From Pelodiscus sinensis (Eukaryota > Chordata > Testudines > Trionychidae): a stretch of DNA of 64,000 nucleotides. Of the stretch, positions 22,541 through 34,880 are shown one piece after another. The notes beneath the pieces were generated by a model. That model ran no database searches. It had not been told where the DNA came from and saw only the letters and a list, made by a program, of their open reading frames with translations. The stretch lies in assembly GCF_049634645.1 (NCBI RefSeq), contig NC_134721.1, forward strand, positions 30,406,001 through 30,470,000, in the 5' to 3' direction. Within the stretch, counting starts at the first letter, position 1. Each line of letters opens with the position of its first letter. The position numbers and the translations under genes were made by a program.

Positions 22541-23543
22541 CAGGCAGTCCCCGACTTACGTTGATCCGACTTACGTCAGATCCGCAGTTACGAACGGGGC
22601 TGCCCCGGAGTACATTGACTGCGGGACCTCGCGGTCCCGCCGCCCGTGTACTCCAGGCGAGAAAATCTGCTCCGCGTCTCCCTGGTCTGCAGACCAGGAA
22701 GACGCGGAGCAAAGCCGCTGCCCGAGGCCCCCCCCCCCCCCCGCGGCTTTGCAAAGCCGCGGGGAAAGCCAGCAGCGGGACAGCCCAGACGCCCCGCGGC
22801 TGTCCCGCTGCCGGTGTCCTCAGAGGCTTTGTTCCCCGTCTCCCTGGTCTGCTGGTCTCCAGCAGACCAGGGAGACTGGGAGCAAAGCCACGGAGGACCC
22901 AGGCGGCGGGACCGCGGTGCGTCTCGGTCCGCCGCCCGCATCTTCCTGGTCTGCTGCGGTGGCGGGGGGCGCAGCTAGTACGCCCCCCCCCAGCAGACTA
23001 GGCTTTTCTCTGGACGCCTGTGGCAGAGCAGCTGGGGCGCTGCCGGTTGGTCCTGCAGCGCCGCTCTGGGCGCTACTGGACCAACCCAGCAGCACCCCAG
23101 CTGCTCTGGTCCTGATTCAGCCGCTGCTGGTCAGTTTCAGCAGCGGCTGAATCAGGACGCCTGGGGCAGAGCAGATGGGGTGCTGCTGGGTTGGTCCAGT
23201 AGCACCGAGGAGCGGCGCTACTGGAGCAACCCAGCAGCAGCACCCCAGCTGCTCTGCCCCAGGCGTCCTGATTTAGCCGCTGCTGAAACTGACCAGCGCT
23301 GACTACAGGAAGCCCGAGGCAGAGTTGCTCTGCCTCGGGCTTCCTGGAATCAGCTGCTGATCAGTTTCAGCAGCAGCTGACTTGGGGACGCTTGGGGTTC
23401 TTAAGTTGATTCTGTATGTAAGTCAGAACTGGCGGTCAGTTTCAGCAGTGGCTGAATCTGGACACCAGTTCCGACTTACATACAGATTCAACTTAAGAAC
23501 AAACCTACAGTCCCTATCTTGTACGTAACCCGGGGACTGCCTG
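22541..23543. mobile_element. Tigger-type element with CAGGCAGTCCCCG ends, copy 3 (inverse of copy 2)
   Basis: 1,003 bp with TA on both sides. The left end is CAGGCAGTCCCCGACTTACG; the right end is the inverse of CAGGCAGTCCCCGGGTTACG. Its right half matches the left half of the 17492 copy in inverse orientation. It has a run of 14 or more C at about 22729-22742 and GC-rich hairpins, and is very GC-rich against its surroundings. Confidence 0.88.
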
Positions 23544-26500
23544 TATATCTCTCAATTACTTGGGTAGTTATCTCAATAATAACTTCTCTGATCTCTCTCA
23601 CTTTGCAGTGAAAGTAAAATGGCAAATACACTTTCTGTCTTTGGAAATGTGTATTTTTAAGCAACATTAACTGAAAACAATGCAAAACTGATTGTGTCAT
23701 GCAACTGACACAAAAATAATTCTATGATAAAAATTTTAACCTATATATATGTTGTGAGACAGTGGACATGAGAGAGAGTGTAGATTAAATGCTTCCTGTT
23801 ATAGAAGGGTACCAAAAGCTGCTACATGAACTTAGGTTGTGATGCATTAATTTTTTGATATCATGCAACAGGAAACATCTAAAATACAAATACATGGCGA
23901 CAATAATAGAGGGAAAAGAGCATCCAAGTAGCAAAATAATTTAAAAAACACAAAAGGCACAACAATGGTTTTTTTTTAGGAGCATAAAGGCAGTGGTTCA
24001 AATTTGGCTGTAGATTTTTTTCATAGTATTAAGGATACCTATGGTAATCCTATTTTTTTAAAGTATTTACATATATTATTTAGCAAACATTTAGAAGGCT
24101 ATATTTATGTAGGGAAATCTTATATGGGCATGGAGAATAATTATTTTCCTCTAAAACACATGTTGTTAGTACTGTAATAGTTTAAATGTTGCATTTATAT
24201 CTTACCCATTGAAATAAGTGTAAACTCACCAGATTACTAAATGGCTATCTCTTATTTAGTGATACTAAGGCCCTGAACTTGGAAAAGGATTCATCCCTGT
24301 GAACCCTTACGTTAACATAGAGTTACCTTATATATAGGGTAGCGTGTGGATTAATTATTCCATGTATTTTGATGTCTTTAGATGAAAAGTTCTATATAAA
24401 AACATAGTTTATTGAACTATCCTTACAAATGAAAAGATACATTTGCAAACAAGGCTTAAGCTGAACCTGCAAAATATACATAAACAGTAACTGCATTCAG
24501 AAAACCAACATTCACATGAAAAAATGTGATTGCAAATGAATACATGCACATGCCTATTTGTGCACAAGACCTTCTAGGGCCAGATTCTGCCATTGTTAGT
24601 CATGCTGCTTAGTAGGCATTCTCATTTAGTTCAGTTGGACTATTCCTATGAGTAACTGCTCTCCCAGTGTCAGCAAAAGGTTCTCAGTTTAGCCTCATAG
24701 TCTGCATATGCATACATATTTGCTTTACTACAGTTACCTTGCATCTGTATATCTAAAAAATGGAAAAGAAAAAAAGCAAAGGCCCAATTCTTATCTCACA
24801 CTTGTGTAACTGAAGAGTAACTTAGGTGAAGTCACAGGATGAAATCCTTATCCTATTGAAATCAATAGAAGTTTTGTCACCAGAGTAAAATCAGTGCAAG
24901 CAAATTATAACCCAAATGAGGACCTAAGGAACCTTAGGTCTTTGTTTTATTTGATTTGCATCTATAAATTTTGACTGAAAATTATTTGTAAGTCAACATT
25001 GCAATATTAATAGACCTGGAATGCTACAGTGGTATTTCTTTATGCCCATAGGACAGATTGGCCAAATTCTATTTCTATGGAGGATCTTCCTTCCTTGTCT
25101 TGCTTCCCTTGCCCAGTGATGTCTGCAATGATAGATTAGAAAACATTGAAAGTCTCTCCTATATTGATGTATAGATTCATATATTCCAAGGCCAGCAGGG
25201 ACCTATGTGATCACACAGTCTGGTCTTCTGTATAAGCCACAGGATTTCCCCAAAATAATTCCAGTTGGAACTATTTTGGGCGGTTCTATGGCCTATACTA
25301 TATAGGAGGTCAGACTAGAGTATCACATCAGTTCCAGCTGACCTTACAATCTATGAATCCACAAATAAACATAAATAAGACTTGAAATATTTTAGAAGAG
25401 GTGAGTCAAATTTGAATGGTTTTACTGGGGAAGTGGGAGTCAAAATTACTGGAACTAAATAAAATACTTGAGTCTAAGAAAGTGAACCTCCCAATATTTT
25501 TTGACATTTTAACAGCTCGTGAACAATCAAATATTAATGGCCAAAAAACAAATAGCATGTGAATGTGAAGCTCTTGTAGACAATCTGCCAGTGCACAACA
25601 CAGTGTGAACATGCTTCCTTCTGTGTCACCCAATGATGGTCATCCAAACTGTTTTTCAAGTGACAAATGCAAAATGTAAAACAACATTCCTGTAACCACA
25701 AATCCAAATGTGTCCTGTAATTACATTTCTGAAATGTTTATCTTTGATTGTCTTGTGGTTTAGTTACATGTGTTCAAATCCCAGGATGCCACAACCACAT
25801 CTGATGACTCACTGTCATTCTCATTTTTATTTTTTTTCAGTTTAGAAAGAACAATTTAGATGACCAAGCAAGATCTTGTGGGTCAATGGAAAATCTGTGA
25901 AAAAAATGTGAACAAAGAAATAAAAAGTATTAAATGGCCTTTGGTAGTGTTTTTATTATTTAAATTGCTACCTTGTATATATTTTATTAATATGTACTTG
26001 CCTCTAAAAATTTCTAAAAATAAAATGAACATGAAAACCAATTAGGTGGCAGAAAGAAATATTGGCAGATGATAGGGAGATTAAATGATTAACTAAAAAG
26101 AAACGACAAATACTAACTGTATACTGGAAAAATATATATTGCCCTGAGGTTATCGATATCATAAAATGCCTCAAGGAACACATCTGGCTCCTGGTTATGG
26201 GCTTGATCCTTCAGAGCGCTAAGCACTAGTGTGAGCATCCTGAACTCTGTCTGCCTGAATTGACTGGGAATCAAGGGCTTTCAATATCTCTTATTACTAC
26301 AAAGAAAACTCCTGTCCTGGGTGCACTATGAAAGCAATGTTACAGGAGCACAAGAGTAAACCTTAGGGCATCACATATAGTATTATAAAACTTTGAAATA
26401 AACATGCCTTACAAAATAACAAAATAAAAAGATAGCATCGATCCCGTACTATAATCAGTCTGATATTTAAATGAAAAGACAAACCCACTCACTTGAACAA

Positions 26501-28181
26501 GTTGAACCAGGTACAGATCCCACACTGATGTAAATCTAAAGTACCTTTATAGACCCTTGAAGTTACTCTGGATTACGCTAATGTAAAATCAGAGTACAGC
26601 CCAGTTATTTTCACAGAATGAAGCAACTTCTATGTTTGCAAGTCTTTTAAGACCGTGTTGACACAGATTTCACCCACTAGTGTAGCTGCACCATTTATAT
26701 ACGTATGGCTTACATGGCTGCGGAGCACTTTGCACTTGTGCTGCTTACACTGTTTTATACGAAACTGGTGTAAATAGTATCTGTGCTTGGTATTTGTGCT
26801 ACAGCAGCAACAATAGTGCCTGAAATCTCAAAAACAAGGTTTTATTAACATCCTTGTTCTTCAAATATCTCAACATCCATCAACTTTATATCACTGTTAG
26901 AAAAAAAGTAGTGTTATACATCACATATTTGAGGATGTCATTGAAAAATGTTAATAAAGGGATTTTGAAAATAGAAGATTCTATTTTTAAATGTTTTGAT
27001 CAGTTGTATGAGACTAACAAAATAGGAATACTAACTAGAATCACAAACAGAAGCAATATAAAAGCTTAGCATTTTTATAGAATCTACAGTATCTAATATT
27101 TCATGTTGGAAATGGGAAATCAAACCTAGAATACTTCACAACTGTAACATTCCTGCTCTTTCACACACAAATTAAGCACACTAAAGGTCATACAAAGTAA
27201 AAACAGACAATATTTAGTATATGAAAAAAGAGCTTCCTTTGTAGTAGTAGAAAACACCAACAATGAGTCTTTTCTATGGTGAGAAGTCATGAAAGGCTAA
27301 GAAATGAGCATGCTAACACTTTAAAGTTGAACACAAAATACAGCACATGCACTGAACTAGAGATCACTGACTTTATCCGCAGCAAATTTTCAAGCCAAGT
27401 AAGTAAATTAGTACAAAGTCATAAAGTTCATCATGAAAGCTTAGCAGTAATCAGTTGTATTTACAAGTAATGTTGTCAAATAAACCACTGTTGACACAGT
27501 GTTAACCACAGACTACCATAATTATATCATATGCAATTTTCATTACCCCTTCATGTATGAATACATTTTGCAGCTTTTAGGAAAAACAGTTTTAGGTGGC
27601 CATATTTCTGAGTGTCCCAAACATCATACTTGTTCATACAAAACATTTGTGTGTGCAAGCTGGGTAATAAATAACTAGTTGAACTGAACTCCAAGTTTGG
27701 AGTCCAAGTTTAGGATATCTAAAAAGTTGGGCATTCAAAAACCATGACAGCGAATTCTGGACTCACAAATGTAGAGGCTACTTTTGAAAATCTAGCCAAC
27801 GAAGAGCTATTATCCTTTGAGAATTGTTCATGTTTATTGTCACATAAGACATATTAAATTCTGTTATAGTCCTAGCCTTCAGTTCAAATGTACTCACTCC
27901 TCTAATAAAAAGATTTTTTCCCCTTAATTGACAACTGTGCAAACTCAGCATGAAATCTGAAAGTCAACAGTACCGCAGTAAGTCGATCTAAGCTATGCAA
28001 CTGTTTCTCAAGAGGCTGTGACTCAAATTTTTGGCCAGTCAAAGATGAGTTTATGGAATTCACAAACTTTTCAAATTGCCCGGAAACTCCAGAACTATTT
28101 CCTGGAGTAAGGAAAGAGCAAAAGACGATAGAAAAAAAGTCATAAGTGCTATGCTCTTTCTCAGCAACTGAGAGCCCCCTA
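23544..28181. other. intron segment, mostly unrecognised
   Basis: 4.6 kb of AT-rich intron. The only repeat I recognise is the paired CR1-like tail at 25172-25360. Words such as gatttacaccagtgtaa-like (26510-26600, 26640-26830) suggest worn old repeats. No exon was found between the optional linker exon and the IVS3 pair. Confidence 0.5.
25172..25360. repeat. two CR1-like 3' ends in outward-facing inverted arrangement
   Basis: Left part tagattcatatattccaagg reads as a minus-strand CR1 tail. Right part ggaggtcagactagagtatc to caatctatgaatcc reads as a plus-strand tail. They meet near 25262, giving a loose palindrome. Confidence 0.6.
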
Positions 28182-28451
28182 AGGCCTTGCCTATACTAAC
28201 CTGCACCATTGACCTATTTCAGCTAAGCATATAGTGTAGCTGAAGTTAGCATACTCACTGTGGCATCTTGCATATGGTAAGGTAAGCAGGGACTACTGCT
28301 TTCCCGTCGATGCTGGCTACTCATGGTGGAGTACCAGTGTTGACGGGAGCACTCTTGGAGATCAATTTATCATGTCTATAGCAGACATGATAAATCAACG
28401 GCTGCTGGATCGATTGCTGCAGTGTCGACCCACCACATAGTGTAGACAAGG
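28182..28451. mobile_element. worn TGTCTACAC-type DNA element
   Basis: Ends aaggccttgcctatacta and tagtgtagacaaggact are inverted matches with few differences. It contains an inner tgtctatagcagaca hairpin. Its position is 450 bp downstream of the second IVS3 exon. Confidence 0.6.
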
Positions 28452-28907
28452 ACTTATTCTATCAGCTGAGAGAAATGAATTCATAGATCATTCTCAAACA
28501 TAGGACTACCACATGAAAGTACCTGGCTTATTAGATCACTGGCTTAGATCACTAAGCTGTAAAAATCACTAATAGATGCCTGACTGATCAAATTACTCAC
28601 AAAAAATAACTGGGCTTCAAATTAAAATTGGTTTTAGCAAAAGCCTGTGTTTTCCCCTTATTTAAAAAAAAATAATTTAAAATATATTTAGAATACGTGT
28701 GTGAAAAATAACCCTAATTGTTGTACTATTTTATATCTGTAAGTGAATATATGTGTATATATCTATTTATAGTTATAATTATATTTATATCTGTATCATA
28801 CTTAATCTTTTGCTCCAGAATGTAAAAATGGATTTATGGGGGAAAGTTTACATTTTCTGTATTGATGACAGCAATTACTTTTTAGTGCATGAACAGTTGT
28901 TACTTAC

Positions 28908-28991
28908 ATTAACTTCTGTTATAGCAATATCAACGACGCTACCAACAACAATTAAGGCATCAAAAGTGTTCCATGCATCAGTGAAATAGTG
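28908..28991 (-). CDS. CACNA1D: CACNA1D exon, IVS3 version b (alternative)
   Basis: 84 bases, 28 codons, phase 0. It begins HYFTDAWNTFDALIVVGS and ends DIAITEVN. Acceptor tcctaacag, donor gtaagtaac. This second version of IVS3 lies 314 bp downstream of version a. Differences sit at the extracellular end and the acidic S3-S4 start, the part that tunes activation voltage in the family. Confidence 0.95.
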
Positions 28992-29305
28992 CTGTTAGGA
29001 CAAGCATTCAGCAGAAAGAGAGAAAAAGAAAAAACAGGAACAGAAAAAGAGAAGAAAAGGACAGTGTTATAAGCAAAAACATTCTAAACTTTTCTGATGT
29101 TCCAACACACAATCTTTCTATTTGACATAATTGGAAGTGAAAAAGGCTATTTCCCATATCAACATAACGGAGCTATGACTGGCCTGTTTCTAAATTCAAA
29201 TCTTAGAAATGTTGGATTAAAATCTGTGACTTGTCCAGATGATGGAAATAGTGGGGAGACAGAGTAAGAAGTGGGACTGTGGGAATTAAGCTGAGGTATA
29301 CTCAC

Positions 29306-29389
29306 ATCGGCTTCACTGAGAACGACGTCTACTATGCTGCCAATAACGATGAGGGAGTCAAACGTATTCCAGGCATCACTAAAATAGCC
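29306..29389 (-). CDS. CACNA1D: CACNA1D exon, IVS3 version a
   Basis: 84 bases, 28 codons, phase 0. It begins GYFSDAWNTFDSLIVIGS and ends DVVLSEAD. Acceptor ctctgttcag, donor gtgagt. This is the first of two tandem IVS3 exons of identical length. In mammals the pair (exon 31a and 31b types) is mutually exclusive and tissue dependent. Confidence 0.95.
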
Positions 29390-29559
29390 CTGAACAGAGC
29401 AGGCAGGGTGCAAACGTTTGTGATTACACATGAAATGTCAAATATTTGCATACTTCTGTTTAGTTTTGCATAAACAGAAATTACTTAAAATAAAACCTGC
29501 AGTCTAATGAGAAAACAAAACAAACAATATTGCCAACTGAAGGAAAAGTATATTTATAT

Positions 29560-31110
29560 ATATAAACACACACTTATACATATATAGCAAATATATATAT
29601 ATTTGCTATATATTAATCTACTGTCTAATAAACAGAATTCTATATAATGGCTATTTGCCATGTAGGTACTTGTAAGATGTGTGTGTATACACTCACACAC
29701 ACGTGTGTATATGTATGTGTGTATGTGTATACTATAGAATCATAGAATCATAGAATACTAGGACTGGAAAGGACCTCGAGAGGTCATCGAGTCCAGTCCC
29801 CTGTTCTCATGGCAGGACCAAATACTGTCTAGATCATCCCTGATAGACATTTCTCTAACCTATTCTTAAATATCTCTAGAGATGGGGATTCCACAACCTC
29901 CCTGGGCAATTTGTTCCAGTGTTTGACTACCCTGACAGTTAGGAACTTTCTCCTAATGTCCAACCTAAATCTCCCTTGCTGCAGTTTAAGCCCATTGCTT
30001 CTTGTTCTATCCTCAGAGGCCAAGATGAACAAGTTTTTTCCCTCCTCATGACACCCTTTGAGATACCTGAAAACTGCTATCCTGTCCCCCCTCAATCTTC
30101 TCTTTTCTAAACTGAACAAACCCAATTCTTTCAGCCTTCCTTCATAGGTCATGTTCTCTAGACCTCTAATCATTCTTGTTGCTCTTCTCTGGACCTTCTC
30201 CAATTTCTCCACATCCTTCTTGAAATGCGGTGCCCAGAACTGGACACAATACTCCAACTGAGGCCTAACTAGTGCAGAGTAGAGCGGAAGAATGACTTCT
30301 TGTGTTTTGCTCACAACACACCTGTTAATGCATCCCAGAATCATGTTTGCTTTTTTTGCAACAACATCACACTGCTGACTCATATTCAGCTTGTGATCCA
30401 CTATAACCCCTAGATCCCTTTCTGCCGTACTCCTTCCTAGACAATCACTTTCCATTCTGTATGTGTGAAACTGATTGTTCCTTCTTAAGTGGAGCACTTT
30501 GCATTTGTCTTTATTAAACTTCATCCTGTTTATCTCAGACCATTTCTCCAATTTGTTCAGATCATTTTGAATTATGACCCTATCCTCCAGAGCAGTCGCA
30601 ACCCCTCCCAGCTTGGTATCATCTGCAAACTTAATAAACGTACTTTCTATGCCAATATCTAAATCGTTGATGAAGTTATTGAAGAGAGCCGGTCCCAAAA
30701 CAGACCCCTGCGGAACCACACTTGTTATACCTTTCCAGCAGGATTGTGAACCATTAACAACTACTCTCTGAGTACGGTTATCCAGCTAGTTATGACCCAC
30801 CTTATAGTTGAATTTGCCCCATCTAAGTTGAATTTGCCTAGTTTATTGATAAGAATATCATGCGAGACCGTATCAAACTCCTTACTAAAGTCTAGGTATA
30901 CCACATCCATTGCTTCTCCCTTATCCACAAGACTCGTTATCATATCAAAGAAAGCTATCAGATTGGTTTGACACGATTTGTTCTTTACAAATGCATGCTG
31001 GCTTTGTAAATATTTTTGGCATACATATATATATATGTGTGTGTGTGTGTGTATACACACATCTTACAAGTACCTAGGTGGCAAATAGCCATTATATAGA
31101 ACTCTGTAGA
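29560..31110. repeat. inverted repeat with TG/CA tracts, split by CR1
   Basis: 29637-29689 (ttctatataatggctatttg onward) is the inverse of 31053-31103 (ending caaatagccattatatagaa), with only a few differences. (TG)n tracts adjoin both arms and a CR1 fills the middle. It is likely one foldback element whose centre was hit by CR1. Confidence 0.65.
29741..31015 (-). mobile_element. CR1 LINE, about 1.3 kb, with RT domain
   Basis: The 3' tail is at the left (catagaatcatagaatacta). An open minus-strand frame of 296 codons (30719-29829) carries MVPQGSVLGPALF, the FADDTK active-site box of the reverse transcriptase, and the CR1 C-terminus. The frame upstream (31060-30761) gives VVYLDFSKEFDTVSHDIL. 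The palm motif is FADD, as is usual for CR1. It is 5'-truncated at about 31015, with no complete ORF. Confidence 0.93.
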
Positions 31111-33340
31111 GTAGAGTTGTAACTTAGTGAAAAGAGTTAGGGCTTAGTAACTCAAATATCTATGTAGCAGCTGGGAGGCATAGTTCCCAGCTTGGATAGA
31201 CATACACATGCTAGCTCTCTTTGAGCTACCATGCAAAAAAAATAGCAATATGGCCTTGGTGATATAGGTGGCAGCTCAGGCTACAGCACAATCCTTGCTG
31301 ATTTTTTGGGTACATACTTGGCAGCTCGTCTGAGCCACCTCCCATGACTCTTCCCATGCCTGTTAGTGCACTAACTCAAGCACAGCCAAACTTTCCAGAT
31401 GCTCTGTTGGCCTATCCAAAATGGATTAGCGTTTGGGGTTTGATCCTGCACTACTGAAATCAATGAGTTTATTTTTTATTTCAATAGGAACAGGAGCAGA
31501 TCCTTAACCATGCAGCTTGGGCACTACACTGCAAAAAGAGGTAGATTTATATCAATCATTTACTTCTACTTCCTCAGACCCCTTCTGACTGTAAATACAC
31601 CCCATTAATATAGTCTCTAGCCTATATATATTTTATTGATAGACCAAATGGCCATAACATAGTAGGAATGATTTAGGGACTAATTCATCACTGCCCCATG
31701 GGTCCTTCACAACGGGCTGGATGTCACAAAGAAGGATTTAACAGAAATGTTGTAGAGGCATTTTTCTTAGTTACACTGAGATTAAATCCGGACACTAAGA
31801 ACAAATCCAGATGCATGAATGTGTCAGATCTGACTCTATGGCAAATACAGATGTATAGGTTTTCTCTGACAACTATATTTGCATCTTATCTGGTTACTGA
31901 AGAAATAAAGATGCACTGTTGCAATTTCCTCAGACTTCAATATAAAAAACCTATGGGATGACTGTTTTACCAGCTAATCTCTGCTAATGAATCTAGAGTG
32001 GACCCCACATACACTTTGGGAGAAAACTTAAATCTATCTGGATCTCCTACTGATGGCAACAACCTAGAATCACTGGAAAATCAAAATATTAGGAAAACAT
32101 CTAATTTGCTTCCATAGTTAATCGTGCCTTTATAAAAAAAAGCATTAGCTTATAGTTCAGAGCAATTTAAAAAAAATACCAAAATTGATAAACAATCAAG
32201 CATGCTAATCTAAAACTGATGTCGATAGTATACACTTTTCTTATTAGCACACCATTTACTGTAAAGATTAAAAAAACAAAATCAGTAAAATAGAAAAATT
32301 ATATAATATAAAAAATACGTATAATTTGTTTCTCAAGATTTGGCACTTTCTGGAGGATAGATATTTTTGATAAACTTACACAGTTGAAAAATTTTCACTC
32401 TGAAACGTGAAATCAAAAATCTATTTTTATGTGGAAATTCACTCTTGAGATTTTTGAAGGAGTTCTCTGTGAAGGAGAGAGCTCTGTATAATGGATTAGA
32501 AAGGGCAAGGAGCATATGGCTGAAAGTCACAATAGCCTGAGTTCTATTTCCATATCTGCTACTGTCTGACCTTATCAATGACCTGCACTTACACAACTCT
32601 TTACAGATAGTATTTTTAACTATCAATCACCTGCGGAAGAACATAAGTAACATTACTATTTCATATTGCAAGTGGGGGAAGGGCATCACTCTAGTCACTG
32701 CTACTGTCTCTTTGTGTTGTATTAACTGGCTACCTGTGGTTGGCCATCAATTCCAAGACAAGATAACTGTTGTATTTAGCATCCCAAACACATCCAGTTA
32801 TGAAACCACCTGCTCAATCAATCCATCTTCCCTGAGGTTCACTCTTGCCCAACCTACCTCCATGAACAAGTCTTTCCTAAAATTTACGTTAGATATCATG
32901 GGAAACCACCTTGATCATACTGAGTCAGATCTATACCAGCACGTATGTCCACAGAACTTTTGCCCCTCAGCACATGTGAAACAAACACACCCCTGAGCAA
33001 AATAAATTTTGCTGGCATCAGTGCTCGTGTGTATAGTGCTTTGTTGTCGGCAAGAGATGCTCTCCTATTGACATGGCTCCTGCTGCTACTGCTAGTTTTA
33101 TTACATCAATACAAGAGATCTTCCCTGTCAGCACAATAAAGCTACACAAGCACTCTTACAGCAGCACAGCTGTATCAGAACTGCGGTGCCACTGTAATCT
33201 CGTAAGTGCACTTGTGGCCACGGAAGCTGTTCTAATGATATTATTGTCATTTTATTTTCCTCATTTCTCCTATTTATTTTTAAATAAATATCTTCATTGA
33301 TTTTTAAACAATGACGAAAAATTATATATAAAAAGAACTA
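31111..33340. other. intron segment, nothing clear
   Basis: 2.2 kb of intron. The part from about 32940 to 33210 (cttttgcccctcag, gtgtatagtgctttgttgtc) may be a worn DNA element. No coding signal. Confidence 0.4.
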
Positions 33341-33831
33341 GGGTATGTCTACACTACAGCGCTAGTTCGAACTAACTTAGTTCGAATTAGTTAATTCGAA
33401 CTAAGCTAATTCGAACTAACGCGTCTAGAACTAAAAACTAGTTCGAATTAGCGTTTTGCTAATTCGAACTAGCAAGTCCACATTGAGTGGACTCTGAACA
33501 GGGCTTAAGGATGGCCGGAAGCAGTGCACTGTGATAGCCTGTAATACACCTTTTTCATTAGAGGAGTTAATGCAGAAGATTTCAACAGGCTGCCTACTGG
33601 AAATAGTTATAGAATCATAGAATCATAGAATAATAGGACTGGAAGGGACCTTGAGAGGTCATCGAGTCCAGCCCCCCACCCTCAAGGCAGGACCAAGCTC
33701 CGTCTACACCATCCCTGACAGATGTCTATCTAACCTGTTCTTAAATATCTCTAGAGATGGGGATTCCACAACCTCCGTTAGTTGTTAGTTCGAATGTTAG
33801 TTCGAACTAACATTGTAGTGTAGACATACCC
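33341..33831. mobile_element. foldback DNA element with CTA duplication, hit by CR1
   Basis: Ends gggtatgtctacactacagc and gtagtgtagacataccc, with CTA on both sides (33338-33340 and 33832-33834). The inside is made of AGTTCGAACTAA and AATTCGAACTA palindromes. A short CR1 with a carried flank sits at 33521-33776. Confidence 0.88.
33521..33776 (-). mobile_element. short CR1 3' end, copy B, with carried 85-bp flank
   Basis: About 168 bp of CR1 3' end (33609-33776, minus orientation). It is followed on its 3' side by 85 bp identical to the unique flank of the CR1 at 19194. It is inserted in a foldback element, so it is younger than that element. The CR1 copy at 35904, of the same subfamily, lacks this flank. 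Confidence 0.85.
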
Positions 33832-33961
33832 CTAGAGACAAGCAACAGTCAGATGCTCTACAAAATCAAACTTCTGATGCATTATGCCATCTACCCCTAC
33901 TACACCTTCCTAAAAAGTAGGACTTATTTTACTAGATATTGCTACAATATAAGTTACATGC

Positions 33962-34253
33962 AGGGCTGACGAGTGTTTGTTGGGCCCTACGGGGAGCCAG
34001 CATCCCACTTCCCCTAAAAGGGGTGGGATTTCAAGTGGAAGGGTGGGGCTAGGGGCTAACCTTCCCCAGTCAGCCCTTCACTGCTGGGGCCACAGGGTGC
34101 ACATTGCCAGGGGCTCCTGCAGAGATTTAAATGGCTTAAGGCTCTGGCTACTACCTATCCCAAGGCAGCAGAGACTGGAAGTCCTAGGCCCTTTTAAATC
34201 ACTGGGCCCTGGGGCAGCTGCGCCCTTTGCCTTCGCTTGACCATCGCCCTGAC
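33962..34253. mobile_element. possible hAT-like GC-rich element
   Basis: Starts cagggctgacgagtg and ends gaccatcgccctg, which form short inverted ends with CAGGGC. Flanking 8-mers match poorly. The inside is GC-rich without a coding pattern. Confidence 0.35.
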
Positions 34254-34880
34254 CACATAAATAACATATTCACATTGATTCCCTTAAGACATGTTTATTA
34301 TATCAAATCTTTTCCATCAGTATAGACAAATATTGTTCAAAGTAATATGTAAAGCAAAAGCAAACAAAACCAAAAAGATAAAGATGATTTTGAAGAAGGA
34401 TGAAATGTATAAATGGACAAGTCACAGCAAATAAACATTAACACACAAATTAGTAGTTTTTCACCACTGCAATCACTCAGGACCAATTCACTTACTAGCC
34501 ATCTTTCCTTTTTTCTTACACAAATCTGATGTAAAGCAGCATGGAAAATCATTACAAATTCAAGTATTGGTTGGTTTTCATGTACTGATGTATTACTATA
34601 GATTTCATAGAAATATTTTCTTTTATAATGTGCTGGACACACTAGACAAGATGAGTTTGGCACTTGTGAAGAATAATTTGGTTTAATCAAGTCTCCCCTT
34701 TAAACTGACATTGCACATTTTTATTCAGCAAATGCTGCAAAGTAAAAAACAAACCCCGGGGAGTACCTAGGTTACAGAATTAAATACAAAATACATGTTC
34801 TTTTTTATTTAATATCTACATATTTGAGTAGTTACAATGCACAATTGAAACCTTAAGGCTCAATTCTACCTGTGCCCTCA
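34254..34880. other. intron segment, nothing recognised
   Basis: AT-rich intron between a hAT-like element and a TGTCTACAC-type element. No features seen. Confidence 0.4.

Noticed and set aside
22506..23150. Frames of up to 146 codons on both strands
   Set aside because: Shadows of the same GC-rich element, with repeated Arg/Pro/Gly segments from iterated units.
8908..29389. A CRISPR-like array or regularly spaced repeat
   Set aside because: The repeated words are element termini at irregular spacing in a vertebrate intron; there is no repeat-spacer pattern.
29829..30719. 296-codon frame considered as a host gene
   Set aside because: It is CR1 reverse-transcriptase sequence with the FADD box and CR1 3' tail, without the start of the protein.
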